From Blasia pusilla (taxonomy: Eukaryota; Marchantiophyta; Marchantiopsida; Blasiales): a stretch of DNA of 64,000 nt. This document shows positions 22,106-32,960 of this stretch, in pieces. Numbering within the stretch: position 1 is the first letter of the stretch; the number at the start of each line of letters is the position of its first letter. Below the pieces are notes generated by a model, which worked only from the letters and a program-made list of their open reading frames with translations, had not been told where the DNA came from and did not search any database. Made by a program: the position numbers and the translations under genes. The stretch covers positions 62,992,001 through 63,056,000 of the forward strand of contig CM114271.1 of NCBI GenBank assembly GCA_050084515.1. The letters run 5' to 3'.

Positions 22106-22918
22106 AAAATTAGGTAAAAACCCTAATTTCTCGCGTAGTGAAATAGTCGGGAGGCGCAGTGGTAGCGCATTCTTGTATGTCAAGTTATCTCCATGTTCAT
22201 GCTCCATCGAAGCTCTTTTGTGAGCGCACGGACGACTAGGCCACTCTGCATCTCCAAGTTTTGTAAAAGATTTTAGTGGTTTAGTCACTTTCTGTTTTCT
22301 CATACCTCAACCTCATTGAAAACAGTTGAAAGACAAGAGGACAAAGTAGGCTCCACATGAAATAATTTTTGTATTCTTTGCAAGCAAGACAAATAAAATA
22401 TATGCTCTTCATCTCTCTCTAGAGTATATTTTGAACTCGTAATCTCAACGATTTTTTTCATAATTAAAGGCCTCTTGCATCTCGATGAGAGAGTTGACAT
22501 TACACCAATTAGGCTCACCTTGTGTAGGCAATATGATTGGTTGCAATGAAAAAATGATTATCAAATTTTCAGCATCAAACATAAATAATGATTCAATCGA
22601 GTTTAGAAAGTAAAACTATTGCAAAATCTTACATAAAAACTACCAAATAGATAAAAATCCTAAATTGGTGCAAGAAGTTTTTATTCTATCTTTCTTGATC
22701 TTCATGTCAAGGAAGAAATTACGTAGAAAATCGTCTCATGACGCATACTCCTTTGTTATCACATGGAAAGGAACACAACGCAAGAATCTATGCAAGTAAT
22801 CCACCAAGAGCTCCTTGTTGAGTGCAAGTGTGAGGCCATACATGATCGTCCACTCATCCTGTGATTCAACTCACTAAAACCATGGCCCACTTTAGTTGCA
22901 GCAGGTTCGATAAGAGGG
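22106..22918. other. Unrecognised DNA, possible tRNA-derived SINE head
   Basis: At 22150-22215 gggaggcgcagtggtagcgc resembles a tRNA D-arm and A box. About 40 bases later gttcatgctcc is a poor B box. No acceptor stem closes. The rest is AT-rich with no domains. Confidence 0.3.
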
Positions 22919-22955
22919 TCTCATTCTACGCCCGAGCAACGGGCGTAGAATGAGA
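22919..22955. repeat. Perfect 16-bp stem hairpin
   Basis: tctcattctacgcccg (22919-22934), loop agcaa, cgggcgtagaatgaga (22940-22955). It is not followed by a T run, and no transcription unit end is visible here. It lies about 150 bp beyond the 3' end of the gypsy copy Gyp-2. Confidence 0.85.
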
Positions 22956-23104
22956 ATGAGAAGTGGTCAGGGAAAGGTAGGGTGGGGGGACAAGTTAGTG
23001 GTGAGGGGATGGGAATACCTCGTGTCCCTAGGTCGGCCTCTTATTTGAATAATTTAGGATTTTTATCCATTCGGTCGAATCATTATTTATGTTATATTAA
23101 TGTC

Positions 23105-23254
23105 AGATGTGACAGTTATCGTGGGCATACACATCGCTACACAACATACATCGCTGGTCACATCCACACCACACAACACCGATCTTCCCCATACACAGGT
23201 AGATCCACATATATACAGAAATCAACTCATAGATATACATGGAGATCACACAAT
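23105..23254 (-). repeat. LTR-like end of Gyp-2 (family A module beta)
   Basis: The plus-strand string gggcatacacatcgctacac followed by aacatacatcgctg is shared with 57308, 62844 and 63475. Next to it at 23255-23269 is the polypurine tract, and the LTR would start with (T/C)GATTG on the minus strand, as in the right-end copy, which starts TGATTGG. Only about 150 bp are recognisable before the sequence becomes unrelated. Confidence 0.6.
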
Positions 23255-23269
23255 CGCCCCCCTAGTTGG
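23255..23269 (-). promoter_or_regulatory. Polypurine tract of Gyp-2
   Basis: Minus strand CCAACTAGGGGGGCG lies immediately before the LTR-like module. The equivalent CCAACTAGGGGG sits at the same place in the copy at 63605-63616. Such tracts prime second-strand synthesis in LTR retrotransposons. Confidence 0.6.
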
Positions 23270-23335
23270 CAGTTTGATCCCCCAACTCTAGATAGAAAAT
23301 ATCACTTCTCCCTCACATGACCTTCTACCCTATAC

Positions 23336-23662
23336 ACATCTCAAACATATCCATTGTTACGTGGGAACTACATCAAGAGGGGGGGTTAGACATGACATAT
23401 GCCACCCTTGAGAACAACCATCACATACCAACATGATGGTTGCACCCCTCGTAGATCCGCACAACATACATCTCAAGCCTGCAGGTACCTCTACCAAGCT
23501 CGGATCCATTGTCCCGTCCACCTTCGAAAGGTGATATGGCGCGCACTTGCGCACATGATCCTTCCAAACCATACCATCTTGTCCCTCCAACATGAGGAAT
23601 CTAGTTGGTAACATCTTATGCACACGTAGGATTGTGCGCCCTATAGTGACATCTAGTTTCAT
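23336..23662 (-). pseudogene. Gyp-2 C-terminal module and PHD finger
   Basis: After RTILRVHKMLPTRFLMLEGQ and WKDHVRKCAPYHLSKVDG the frame gives LRCMLCGSTRGATIMLVC, DGCSQGWHMSC and LTPPLDVVPT. The frame then has one stop (23357-23359), after which it continues in phase as QWICLRC. The ligands C-x2-C, C-x2-C, H-x2-C and C-x2-C form a complete C4HC3 PHD finger with the conserved W before the last cysteine pair. PHD fingers commonly read histone H3 tails, so in the living element this domain may have targeted integration or replaced a chromodomain. That is inference. Confidence 0.85.
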
Positions 23663-23835
23663 GGATGCCGCTTGCTATAAATACACGTAATCTCTAGGAT
23701 GAAACCTCCTAGTCCCTGGATGATAACCTCCTCCACAAATGGTCGTGTACCTCAATGCTGAGCAATAGCTAAGTTCTCAAAAGCCATGGGTATAACTCTA
23801 CAAAAAATCTGTGCCCTCTAAGAACATGGTTGTAC

Positions 23836-24465
23836 CTACACATCTGGATCATCAAGATCTAACACCTTTGTTATGTCACATCCAATAGTTGCACGTATAT
23901 CTGGCTCCCTCCGAAAGAGCAAAAAGTACGGTGAAAATGACGCCAAGGATGTCTGCCGACTAAAGCGATAACCCATAGTCAACCATGGCAATTGTAGGTC
24001 CCACTCTCTCAACTGCCCCCGTTGCAAGCCAACCTTGCGCAATCCTCTCTTCACCGTCTTTACTACTCTCTCCGCCAACCCTTCCGCCTCAAGATGATCT
24101 CTGAATGTGGCGCGGTGATCTTTTAGCATCTGATCACACAAGGCCTAAAACTCTCTTGTGCACTTGGTACCTTGGTCATTCAACACCTTTGCCGATGCAC
24201 CAAAGTGACAAAGGACACGATCTACAAATGCATAAGCTGTTCCCTTGCTCGCCTTGTCCGGTAGTGCCACCAACTCTATCCAATTGGAGAAATGCTCCAC
24301 CATGACCAACATGTACCCGTGATGATGCCCCATCAATGGCAAAGGTCCTGCAAAGTCTAGACTCTACCAATAACCTCAACCCATAATCGAAAAAAGGATG
24401 TAACTGCGGAGTGAGAGCATTGAAGGATGCTCGTACTCGGTCACATACCATACATCTAGCCACAA
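23836..24465 (-). pseudogene. Gyp-2 integrase
   Basis: Fragments in order: MARCMVCDRVRASFNALTPQ (last zinc ligands), YMLVMVEHFSNWIELVALPD, VLNDQGTKCTREF (normally a TDxGxEF box, so the aspartate region survives but the EF is altered), then DHLEAEGLAERVVKTVKRGL carrying the third acidic residue, and WDLQLPWLTMGYRFSRQTSL. Two frames are used. Confidence 0.85.
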
Positions 24466-25022
24466 ACTACTATACCCCAGTATGCATGCCACGCCACCAA
24501 TACTGAACCTGAAGTAAGCTATAAGTTTGCTTTATTCCAAAATTCCCCAACTCCCATGGGCATGTCGCACTACATGTGCTCGTTGGGAAGGATGAGGTAC
24601 CACTCGTATCCTACCATCTTCCCATACCCGCAAAATGTGAGTCCCCTGCCACTTGAACCTCCTGGCTCTCTATAGGATCCAATCCCGTTCCTAGGCACTC
24701 ACTATGCTCGCTATGACGCTAGTACGCAAGAACTACACAACCTCCACGTCGTCATGCATATCACGACCATCACTCGCCCCCTTAGTGACCACCGGATCTA
24801 AAGACTCATCATTCAACCCCACCACTAGAGTCACCACACGCGGCTAACCTGCCATAATCGACCAACAAAAATTAGGCAGATGCATGCCAACTGGGCACCA
24901 TCTCCTCATCACTCTCTCTATGCCATCGAGCTTCTGTGTCGTCTATCTAACTCGACCATGGATTAAGACTCAACCCATCCGCATCTTGGTTTAGTCAATC
25001 TGGCATGTGAACCACCTCAAAC

Positions 25023-25770
25023 TCATACTCCTATAGTAATAGAGCCCACCTGGTGGAGTTTGACAAGCTTTCCGGTAAGCTTGTCAGACTCCATCAACCA
25101 CCTCAACGGTTGATGATCGTTGATAAGTGTGAAAGGGTTGTCGAATAAATAGCACCTGAAATGTGCCACAACCCACACCACAACCAAGCACTCTCCCTTG
25201 TAGGAGTTGTACTTTGCCTCTACAATGTTGTTCGATTGGCTTGCATAAGCCACAACAAACTCCTTCTCCTCGTCATCCTTCTCAATAAGCAGTGCTCCTA
25301 GATCTAACATGCTCCCATCCGTATGTAACTAGAATGGGCGACCCCTAATCGATCTCTGTAAAATGGGTGAGGATGCCAACCTATCCTTGAGCTCATGAAA
25401 TGCTTGCTCCTGATCATTTCTCCACAACCAAACCTCATCAAGTCCCGTCAACAAGGTCAAAGACTTCGCGATCGCACTAAAACCCTTGGCATATCGTTCA
25501 TAGAAGTTTTCATGTCCCAGAAATGCTCGGACTTGACTCACATGTGTAGGGCGTGGAATCTGCGCAATAGCCTCCACCTCCTTTTGACTTTGTTTGTCAG
25601 TTGATAGGTCCGTAATCCCCGCACATCCGCCTATCCATCCAATTGCCATATATATCCTTCTTTGCCCGCATGACTATGGTAGATGCATACTCCCCATGTA
25701 ATAACTCCACAAGTCCTGCCTCCAACAAGTCTTGACTTATGCTCTAAATCAAGGCTTGCTCCATATCAAA
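25023..25770 (-). pseudogene. Gyp-2 reverse transcriptase (palm deleted) and RNase H
   Basis: The N-terminal reverse transcriptase part reads SQDLLEAGLVELLHGEYAST and RMCGDYGPIN (about 25600-25745). It then runs directly into KEVEAIAQIPRPTHVSQVRA and FYERYAKGFSAIAK (25329-25590), skipping the whole YIDD palm. RNase H follows with LDLGALLIEKDDEEKEF, YKGECLVVVWVVAHFRCYLF and INDHQPLRWLMESDKLTGKL (25023-25310). The deletion alone makes the copy non-autonomous. Confidence 0.85.
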
Positions 25771-26179
25771 ATACCTCTAGGGTCGAGAAAAGATCGGCGT
25801 ATCAATAGCCAACTCAATCCGTATCTCAAGACCCTTTAGCGTACTCAAGTCTCTCATACTGAAGGCAAAACAACTGACATGCCCTCTCAACAATCTATGA
25901 ACTCGTCATTGCTCTCCTCCTATCAACTTGAGATCTATCACAGACTCCCAAGTCTCCATCGTGACCTCATTCAGAGAGGACGCAACCTCCGGTTTTGGTT
26001 GCTATGTAGCAACCCTATCCACCTCCCCAACTTTGACCTCCTACACCATGCTCCACATCTTAAAAATGAACATGTGCTGCTCTATCCGCCTTTGCACTCT
26101 CCGCTCAAACGACGTCCCAGGAAGTCCATGGGTGCCTATCTCTCCTCATCGTACCCCTAGCCAATGCATGTACAGACCT

Positions 26180-27330
26180 TGTAGGCAATGCTCCAACTCG
26201 TGGACGTGACGGCATGGATGACACTCGCATCCATCTCTGCTCAACCATACCTAGGCTGACTATCCATGTAAGATAGTTGAGGTCCATCGCCTGCCCCATT
26301 ACCTATCTCCGTGATGTCTCAATCATACCTGGCACCGCCGTAGTACGTGTAGCGAACCCTATGGCGTGCTTGCGCTCATCTGCCATAAGCTCCTCCGATG
26401 CTCGGGTCACCTCATCCCAAATCATGCCAGATCCTCCGTGACAAAAGGCATGGAATGCTGGGAAGCTCACCAAGGTAGGTAAGGCTGCCCTCAACTCCCC
26501 CACCCTATTGGCTATGGCCAACAGAGGTATATCATCCTGCATCACCACCTGATATCGTCGCCCTAAGCCCAAAATAGCATCTACTATGAGATGTGGTGCT
26601 CTTTGAACTCCATCGTATGCTGGACTCAATACCTGTGATGGTATCAGGTTCATCCACCATAGCCATCGATGGTGGGCACGTGATCCAACTCTCACTACAT
26701 CTAACAACACAACAGGTCCTAATGAGGATCTCACCTAATGCATACTCATCATCAATGGCACTAATCCCAATAATGGCACGTTCTCCAAAATATACACTGG
26801 AGAACATGTATGATTCTTCTGCAAGTGTCACACTACTTGCAGCATCTCCCAAAACATCCCTGACCTCGAATCTTGCAAACCAAACCCTCGGCCAACTGAT
26901 GAATGACCTTGATATGGCCATCCAGCAAACACCAAATGAATAGTGCCAACTTTATCCAGATCCTACGCCCCCGCCAAAGAAATGTCGGCGGGTAGTGTAT
27001 GTTGATATCTCCGTGCTGCAGCTACCGAAAACAACTCAGGATACATGTGGAACAATCTCGCCACGTGACGTAGTGATACTTGCCGCGTGGTCTCATCTCT
27101 CTCTACATAAAGGTACTAGTGCACCCGTATGCCCACCTGCAACACCGTAGCTAATCCGGTGCCAATCCTTACGAAGAGATCTAACACCCTATCATCCTCC
27201 TCTATACACTGCCACACAACAGGCATGGTATCCACTGGTGTCAATGTTTCCACTCTAGGATCCCAATCGACACCTGACTCTCGCTGCTCCGGGATAAAGG
27301 CATGACTCCAAGCCTGCCTCACGAGGTTGT
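26180..27330 (-). pseudogene. Cytosine-C5 DNA methyltransferase domain inside Gyp-2
   Basis: Motifs of the DNMT fold appear in order over several frames. Motif I (S-adenosylmethionine binding) is DLFVRIGTGLATVLQVGI (about 27120-27185). Motif IV is VFAGWPYQGHS (about 26905-26940), where the usual catalytic PCQ is PYQ. Motif VI is YILENVPLLG (about 26770-26800). The motif VIII region is RVGSRAHHRWLWWMNL (near 26660-26690). Motif IX-like is ERKHAIGFATRTTAVPG (26320-26370), and the end block is MGQAMDLNYLTWIVSLG (26230-26300). The domain would transfer methyl groups to cytosine. Loss of the catalytic cysteine, stops and frameshifts make this copy inactive. It lies between protease and reverse transcriptase in the same strand order, so it is part of the element and not a neighbour. 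Confidence 0.85.
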
Positions 27331-27591
27331 CGGCACTCCTTTGTAGCTCTCAAGTTGTACCCCACAATGGTGAAGAGGTCTTGCCAACATGGGAAGAGAC
27401 ACCTGCCATGGCTTGTCTCTCTGTGGGACTATCCGCTAGTGGAACATCCTCCGCATGTGTGTTCCCCTCGAACAACTCTCCTGGCCAGCTAACACTACCT
27501 GTGAAAGCTGCCAACGTGGTCATAGACTCATCTCGTGGTCGACCACCTCGTCCCGCAAACTATCAGGGTAACTAACTCATCCTCCCATCAC

Positions 27592-27798
27592 CTAACCGCC
27601 ACCCAAAGCTATCTCCTTTCGAGTCAAATACTGCATGGATGACACGCCCCCAACCAAGGTCTGTGTTTGGAAGGGACAAGGCTCAATGTCGGCCTTCCGT
27701 AACCCCAACGCTAAACACGCCGCCCTCCCTAACATCAAGGGCTGCGCTCCCGAATCAAGTCGGACGCGTTGCGGGTGATAACTGTCCCTGTCCGACAA
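27592..27798 (-). pseudogene. Gyp-2 aspartic protease
   Basis: RVRLDSGAQPLMLGRAACLA has the D-S-G active-site triad of retroviral-type proteases at about 27742-27759. LGLRKADIEPCPFQTQTLVG follows as the flap-side region. The role is to cut the Gag-Pol polyprotein. The upstream join to the zinc knuckles is broken by stops. Confidence 0.75.
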
Positions 27799-28669
27799 AC
27801 CAAGAAAAATACTCCTGCCTACTTATCCAATAACACCACGCCAAGTGTCACCATGGCCCGCTCATTGGCCGATCCAGCTGGCATATCTACCAACTTCACT
27901 TCCGTCGCATGCCATGATTTTGTGGGGAGGTCCCAAGCACTTGCTCCGAGGGCAAGTCCACCACCTCCTCAACTACCTCTCAACAAGAGTCAAGCACCTC
28001 TCTATGCTCACACAACATGGCGGCCAGCCGGAATACCTCAGCTGGTCCAACTTCCAACGTCGCCAACTCTATGGCACAAAAAAATGGAGCCTCGCTCACC
28101 CTGGTGACCACCTCCAACACTCTGGTTGACACTGATTCCACTCGAGCCGGCATAGTAGCTGCCACTCCAACACCTTGTGACGTCGACACACCTGGTTGAC
28201 CTCTACGCACCACTGGTTGTCTAGGCACCATGGATGGTGTGTGTCATGCCTCTGTCAACGTGAATGACTTTGGAACCCATCAGTCCCCTTCGGTGGGTCA
28301 ATCTCAACTCCACCTCTCAATGGCTCAGTGCCTCTCGCAGCACCTTGAGTCACCACTGCAGCAGCCTCAACTTGAACCGAACTAAACATAAATCCCATAC
28401 TAGCGAGATCCTCGCCCGGGTTAGGGTAAGAGATGGAAGCTAGAGCCACACTAGCTACTCTCGACTTCCTGCCTTCCCGAGCTGCATCATTGTCATGGTA
28501 GCAATCCTTTGCTCCAACTGATCAATACGTAAGAGAAGCGTCATCTCTAGTGTTCCCGCACCATCTCCTCTGGTACGTGTTGGTCCTCTACCACCACGTC
28601 CAACAACAACTCCTCGAGCTCCTCTAGGACGACCTCCCCCAAGCCCTCGGCCTACCTCTGGACGTGGCT

Positions 28670-28860
28670 CTTGACGAAGGTCAAAAAATCTATCACTAGT
28701 GTGACCATATCTATCGCAATAGTCACACTAGTAATATGGTGTGGCCACCCTATCTGGCTCTTGAGCAATTGGAGTAGCTCGTGGTCCTCTTCCATGCTGT
28801 CGGCAGTCTTTCAACCTATGGGCCCCTCCACACGTCCAACAAGACAACATCGGTCCCTAT
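28670..28860 (-). pseudogene. Gyp-2 gag zinc knuckles
   Basis: Two nucleic-acid binding knuckles: CWTCGGAHRLKDC (C-x2-C-x3-H-x4-C, one residue shorter than the standard) and, 40 residues on, CDYCDRYGHTSDRF, where the final cysteine is phenylalanine. An 11-bp inverted repeat (28695-28705 with 28722-28732) happens to overlap the second knuckle. Confidence 0.7.
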
Positions 28861-29009
28861 TGGGCAACATATGTAGGTACGGGTTATTGCCTCATAGGCT
28901 CACGGTACCCGCCCTGCTCTTTGGGCATACTGGGCCGGTCCTGTGGTATTGGTGCTTGTTGTGGCATGTATGGGGTCACCGTCACTTGTGGACTCTCGAG
29001 AAAATCCAG

Positions 29010-29990
29010 CGGTTACTTCTACTCCTCACTCATGTTGAGCTCAATACGCCCTAACAACTCGAAGACCACCTTCAATGTAGGCTTTGCTGTGTGAATCAGC
29101 ACCTTATCTTGGACTCTCCTCTGTAGTTATCAGTCCAAAACCCCGTACCAATACTGGACTGATTTCACCTCAATCACTTCATAAGCAGCGATGATCAGCC
29201 TCCTCATGCACGTCAATGACTCTCTCAGCCTCTCACCCGATCATCGCTGAAAATATTGTAGACTCTTACTCTTCAACTTAGCGGTGCATATGCCTCGTAG
29301 CTCTTCCCAAACTGTCGGAAGAACTGCACTGTGGGACTAAAGTTGGATGGCCCTCTACCACCAGAGGTCTTTGCCACATTGCTTGTCTCACTGCCCTCCT
29401 CTTCATCTAGTCTCCGGGCTGATGGTGTGGGTCTCTCTTCTCTCATGATCCCATCATATGCCTCGCGACCACTAGTGACACATACCCTAGAGCCCAATGC
29501 ATCCTCCATGCATCAATCTCTACTAAATATAGTGATCAAAACTCCATATAATCATCCATCAGAGGATCCTCCAAATGCTAGAATAACCACTTCCATGCCA
29601 TGAAAGGGTTGAACGTGTGGAGGTCCGTATCTCCTAGAGATCGCACCACGTGTCGAACTCCTCGATGAAGTCATCTTAGTCGATGGTGCTTACTGTACCT
29701 AAGAAACATCGCATGCCCCGGTGGTCCATGTTGTCCATCTCTTGCCAAGTGATATTGTCTTCGTCTACGATCTCGTCACTAGACCCGTTGTCCAATGATG
29801 ACTATCTAGCCACGGATGGAAGTCGAGGTAGCTCCTCACTTGCAACCCCTGGTACCTCACTCCACTCTGTGTCACACCACTACTACTGCTTGCACTATCC
29901 CGTTCTTCCGAACGCGGGAAGAACGTCGTGATGAAAATCTTGTCCCACCCGCTCAAGCACTTAGACTCACCAAGGGTCTCCCACACTCCT
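29010..29990 (-). pseudogene. Gyp-2 gag capsid region
   Basis: It starts near MWETLGESKCLSGWDKIF (29986) and continues through a frame with a HGPPGHAMFL-like and HTFNPFMAWKWLF-like sequence, which matches the gag at 1-330. Later pieces lie in 29273-29509. Several frame changes prevent a single reading. The leader upstream (29990-30670) includes a 116-codon open frame (30319-30669) that I regard as non-coding. Confidence 0.6.
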
Positions 29991-30670
29991 CACTAGCTCA
30001 CTTACGCTAATGTTAATCCCGTGATGACACACCCGGCCTCACATACACTCAACACTCAGGCTCCCTATGAGCCTCCCAACTAACTCACCTAAATTATCGA
30101 CACTCTCGAGTGAGACACGTGACCCCTACTCGGAAACCGCCGTATATCCACAGACATGCTACACATGCATGGAGACTTCACTCGTCACCATCGCTACACC
30201 CATCTAGCCCCAAAAACTTCTTGATACCCAGCACTCTCAAGCACATAACAAAAGCGTGGGAAAAGGGACTCAAATGGGTAACCTGATCACGCCCTCCAAC
30301 CTACGGCATCATCAACACTCACTCCTCCATGTGGTACGGCAACCTCCACAACACAACACTCTCCTCGATACACGTCAAACCTCCCATCAATGGGTGCATA
30401 CTACCCATCGGCATCAGCACGTGTGTCTCCATCACAACCCTCGCAAATCCCATTCGGTGAAGAACTAATGAGTCAACCCTCAACCGACTTGTAATAACTG
30501 CCAAACTCCCGTCGCAAATCCCACCATGCTCGCGAAACACCAAGTCTGACCAACGCTCTCCCATTACGTAACTCAACTCAACCACGTTCGACCCCAACCA
30601 TGGCTGCTTGTCTATCACGTCGCTCGAATCCCATAAGTACCTATAGGTAGGTATCCCCTCTCTTCTCACA

Positions 30671-31129
30671 CACTAAAATCATGGAACAAGGGATTGACCA
30701 TATTTTATGTTTGGTAATATTGTAGATTTGTGCAAATGAACTGTTCAGGTACCACCTTGAGGAATTCATTGCCACACTCTTGTGTAAATAAGTAACTTTG
30801 AAAGATTATCCAAGGCTTGGGTAAGAGGCTTCTTAGGGAGATGGTATATACCTTCAGAGACTCAAAACCATTTAGCGCTTGGTGTCTCACCCTGACTTGC
30901 CTTTGGAAAGCATGGTCAGATGGCTTTTCAAAACTCAACCCAAAAATTATGCTCGAAAATATCAAGGTCAAGATCTCTTCATGGTCTAGTAAGGGGGTAG
31001 TAGAGGTTGAACTCTACGACGGGGTATCAAAGCATACCACCAATCCTCTAGCTACTAAAGTTGATGCATCATGTTAAATTAATATAAACAAAAAACACAA
31101 GAAGTCACATATATGTTTGTCTAACACCA
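30671..31129. other. DNA between two gypsy copies, unrecognised
   Basis: Contains open frames on both strands (30705-30971 minus, 30817-31077 plus) without known domains. It may be part of the missing LTR or integrase end of either neighbouring copy, but I could not align it. Confidence 0.35.
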
Positions 31130-32960
31130 TTTCCTCATCACTCTCCATATATTGTTAAGCTTCTATATGGGTTTAGACTTAACTCATCTTCATCTCGGTT
31201 CAACAACCCTCAAAATAATGAACCACTTGAAAATTGTTTCTTCTAGTAATAAAGCCCATATGGTAAGCCTATCAAACTCTATTAGCCTTTTGAGCAGCGA
31301 ATAAATAGCATCTGAACTATGTCATGGCCCACACTATAACCACACATGATCTAGTCTCATCAACAAGTTCATTGACTTCACAATTGCACGAAAACCTTGA
31401 CATATTGTTCATAGAAGTTTGTTAGTCCTATGAATGCTAAGATTCAACTCACATCTGTAGGGTATGGAATCCACGCAATACTATATATCTTCATCTCTTC
31501 AACACCTAATCCACCTTGATAGGATTGGAGAACAAGTTGCTCTTTTTTGGATGAAGCTTTAGTCCATGTATTGCAATTATCAAAAAAACTTACGCCAAGT
31601 ATCGTCGTGCTCCTCAAGTATGGAATTGAAAATGACAATATCATCTATGTTATATTGCTTATATTCCAAACTTGCCAAAATCTTATCCATAGACCTATGA
31701 AACTATGTGTGGGTGTGCTTGAATCTAGTTGGTAGGAATCCCTAATGGTACAAGCAATCTCTCCCATAATGTTATCTTCTCCCTATCCTCCATCTGGATA
31801 GGGAGGATAATGATAGCCAACATGGAGATCTATTGTACTAAAAACCTTTGCAAGCTCAATCGTATCAAAGATCTCTTTAAGAGTAAGCATAGCATACTGA
31901 TATAACCTCTTATGTCAAGTGGAGATGGTAATCTTCACACATTTTCCTATCCATCAAATTTCTTTACTTTTGCTTTTCTTTGTTGATATGACTAGTAGAT
32001 TTGTATTGTGTCTTTGATAATTCCACCTATCCTACCTCCTAAAATTCATGATTCCTACTTTGAATCAAGAATTTCTCCATGTTGAATATAATATCTATAG
32101 GGTCATTGAAAGATCAGATTATCACCATAAATGAAGCTGTCTACCAAGATCTTTCATTCAAAAGGTTAAAAAAGTTTATCAACTCACGTGCCCTCTCAAA
32201 AACTAATGTATTTTCCATCTCTTTCCTTTTCTTAGCTCAAGACATACCATAGGCTTCCAAGACAACATCTTGACTTCACTCAAAGAAGAAGGCAATAGCT
32301 GTGGTTGCAACTTAGCAACCCTAGTCATGCATCACAATCTCCTACATCATGCAGTACATCCAAAAAATGAATATGTGTTGCTTTGGCCTCCTTTGCACTA
32401 TATGCTCAAACCACATGCCAAGAAGTCCATAAGTGCCTATATCTCTTAGGCCTCATCTTTCCCCTATCCAATGCGTAAAAAACTTCTATAAGCATGGCAA
32501 CAACTTCTAGATGTGACAAGATGGGTTTCACTCTCATTCATTCCTAAAGTCCTAGAATAACAATCCAAGTGAGACATAAAATTCAAGTCCATTCCTTGAT
32601 TCAACATGAATATGTGTGATGCTTCTCAAACCTCCAACCTTATTTTCATATATATAAAGAAACCCGTTGCTTGCTCTCCCTCTTCGAAAGTAAGAACTTC
32701 CAATCCTTATGCTTGGTCATCACCTATTATGCATGGTCTTGATGAAAGGCATGGATGTCAGAGATCTCACAAATGAGGGCGGTGCCAAAACTGTCCAAAT
32801 CATATGGTTTCAACAATGAAATATCTACAAGCAAAGTTCGATATTTTTCACGTTACTCACATTACCAATGACAAATTATGTTGTAGGAACAACATCACTT
32901 CATTGCATGATGAAACTTGTCAAAAACTCTTGGTGACTAAGCAAGTCAATGAAATGTTTG
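31130..32960 (-). mobile_element. Ty3/gypsy copy (Gyp-3), AT-enriched, keeps the reverse transcriptase palm
   Basis: Along the minus strand: end of the methyltransferase region (about 32560-32830, with NQGMDLNFMSH-like sequence), a protease-to-RT spacer, the reverse transcriptase palm KVFSTIDLHVGYHYP (about 31835-31880) and YNIDDIVIFNSILEEHDDTW (about 31580-31650), the tail YSIAWIPYPTDVS (31450-31490), and the start of RNase H with an FRCYLF-like string near 31310. It aligns with 24.9-26.4 kb of Gyp-2. It has many C-to-T type changes and stops, suggesting an older, methylation-decayed copy. Confidence 0.75.

Larger units (their letters stand above)
23105..30670 (-). mobile_element. Ty3/gypsy retrotransposon Gyp-2 with methyltransferase and PHD finger
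   Basis: This is the most complete copy of the main family. Order along the minus strand: leader (30670-29990), gag (29990-29010), two zinc knuckles (28860-28670), protease (27800-27590), cytosine-C5 methyltransferase (27330-26180), N-terminal reverse transcriptase (25770-25590), palm deleted, reverse transcriptase tail and RNase H (25650-25020), integrase (24465-23836), C-terminal module and PHD finger (23662-23336), polypurine tract, LTR-like end. Every domain carries stops or frameshifts. A clear 5' LTR was not identified. The chimeric domain set is the notable point. Confidence 0.85.

Noticed and set aside
22150-22220. tRNA-like D-arm (gcgcagtggtagcgc)
   Set aside because: No proper T-arm, anticodon stem or acceptor stem; at best a SINE head.
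26593-26943. Plus-strand ORF of 116 codons
   Set aside because: Antisense to the methyltransferase region, whose motifs are on the minus strand.
27769-28129. Plus-strand ORFs of 94 and 112 codons
   Set aside because: Antisense to the Gyp-2 gag-protease stretch; composition-driven frames.
30319-30669. Minus-strand ORF of 116 codons
   Set aside because: Lies in the leader upstream of Gyp-2 gag, has no known domain and no counterpart frame in the Gyp-0 leader.
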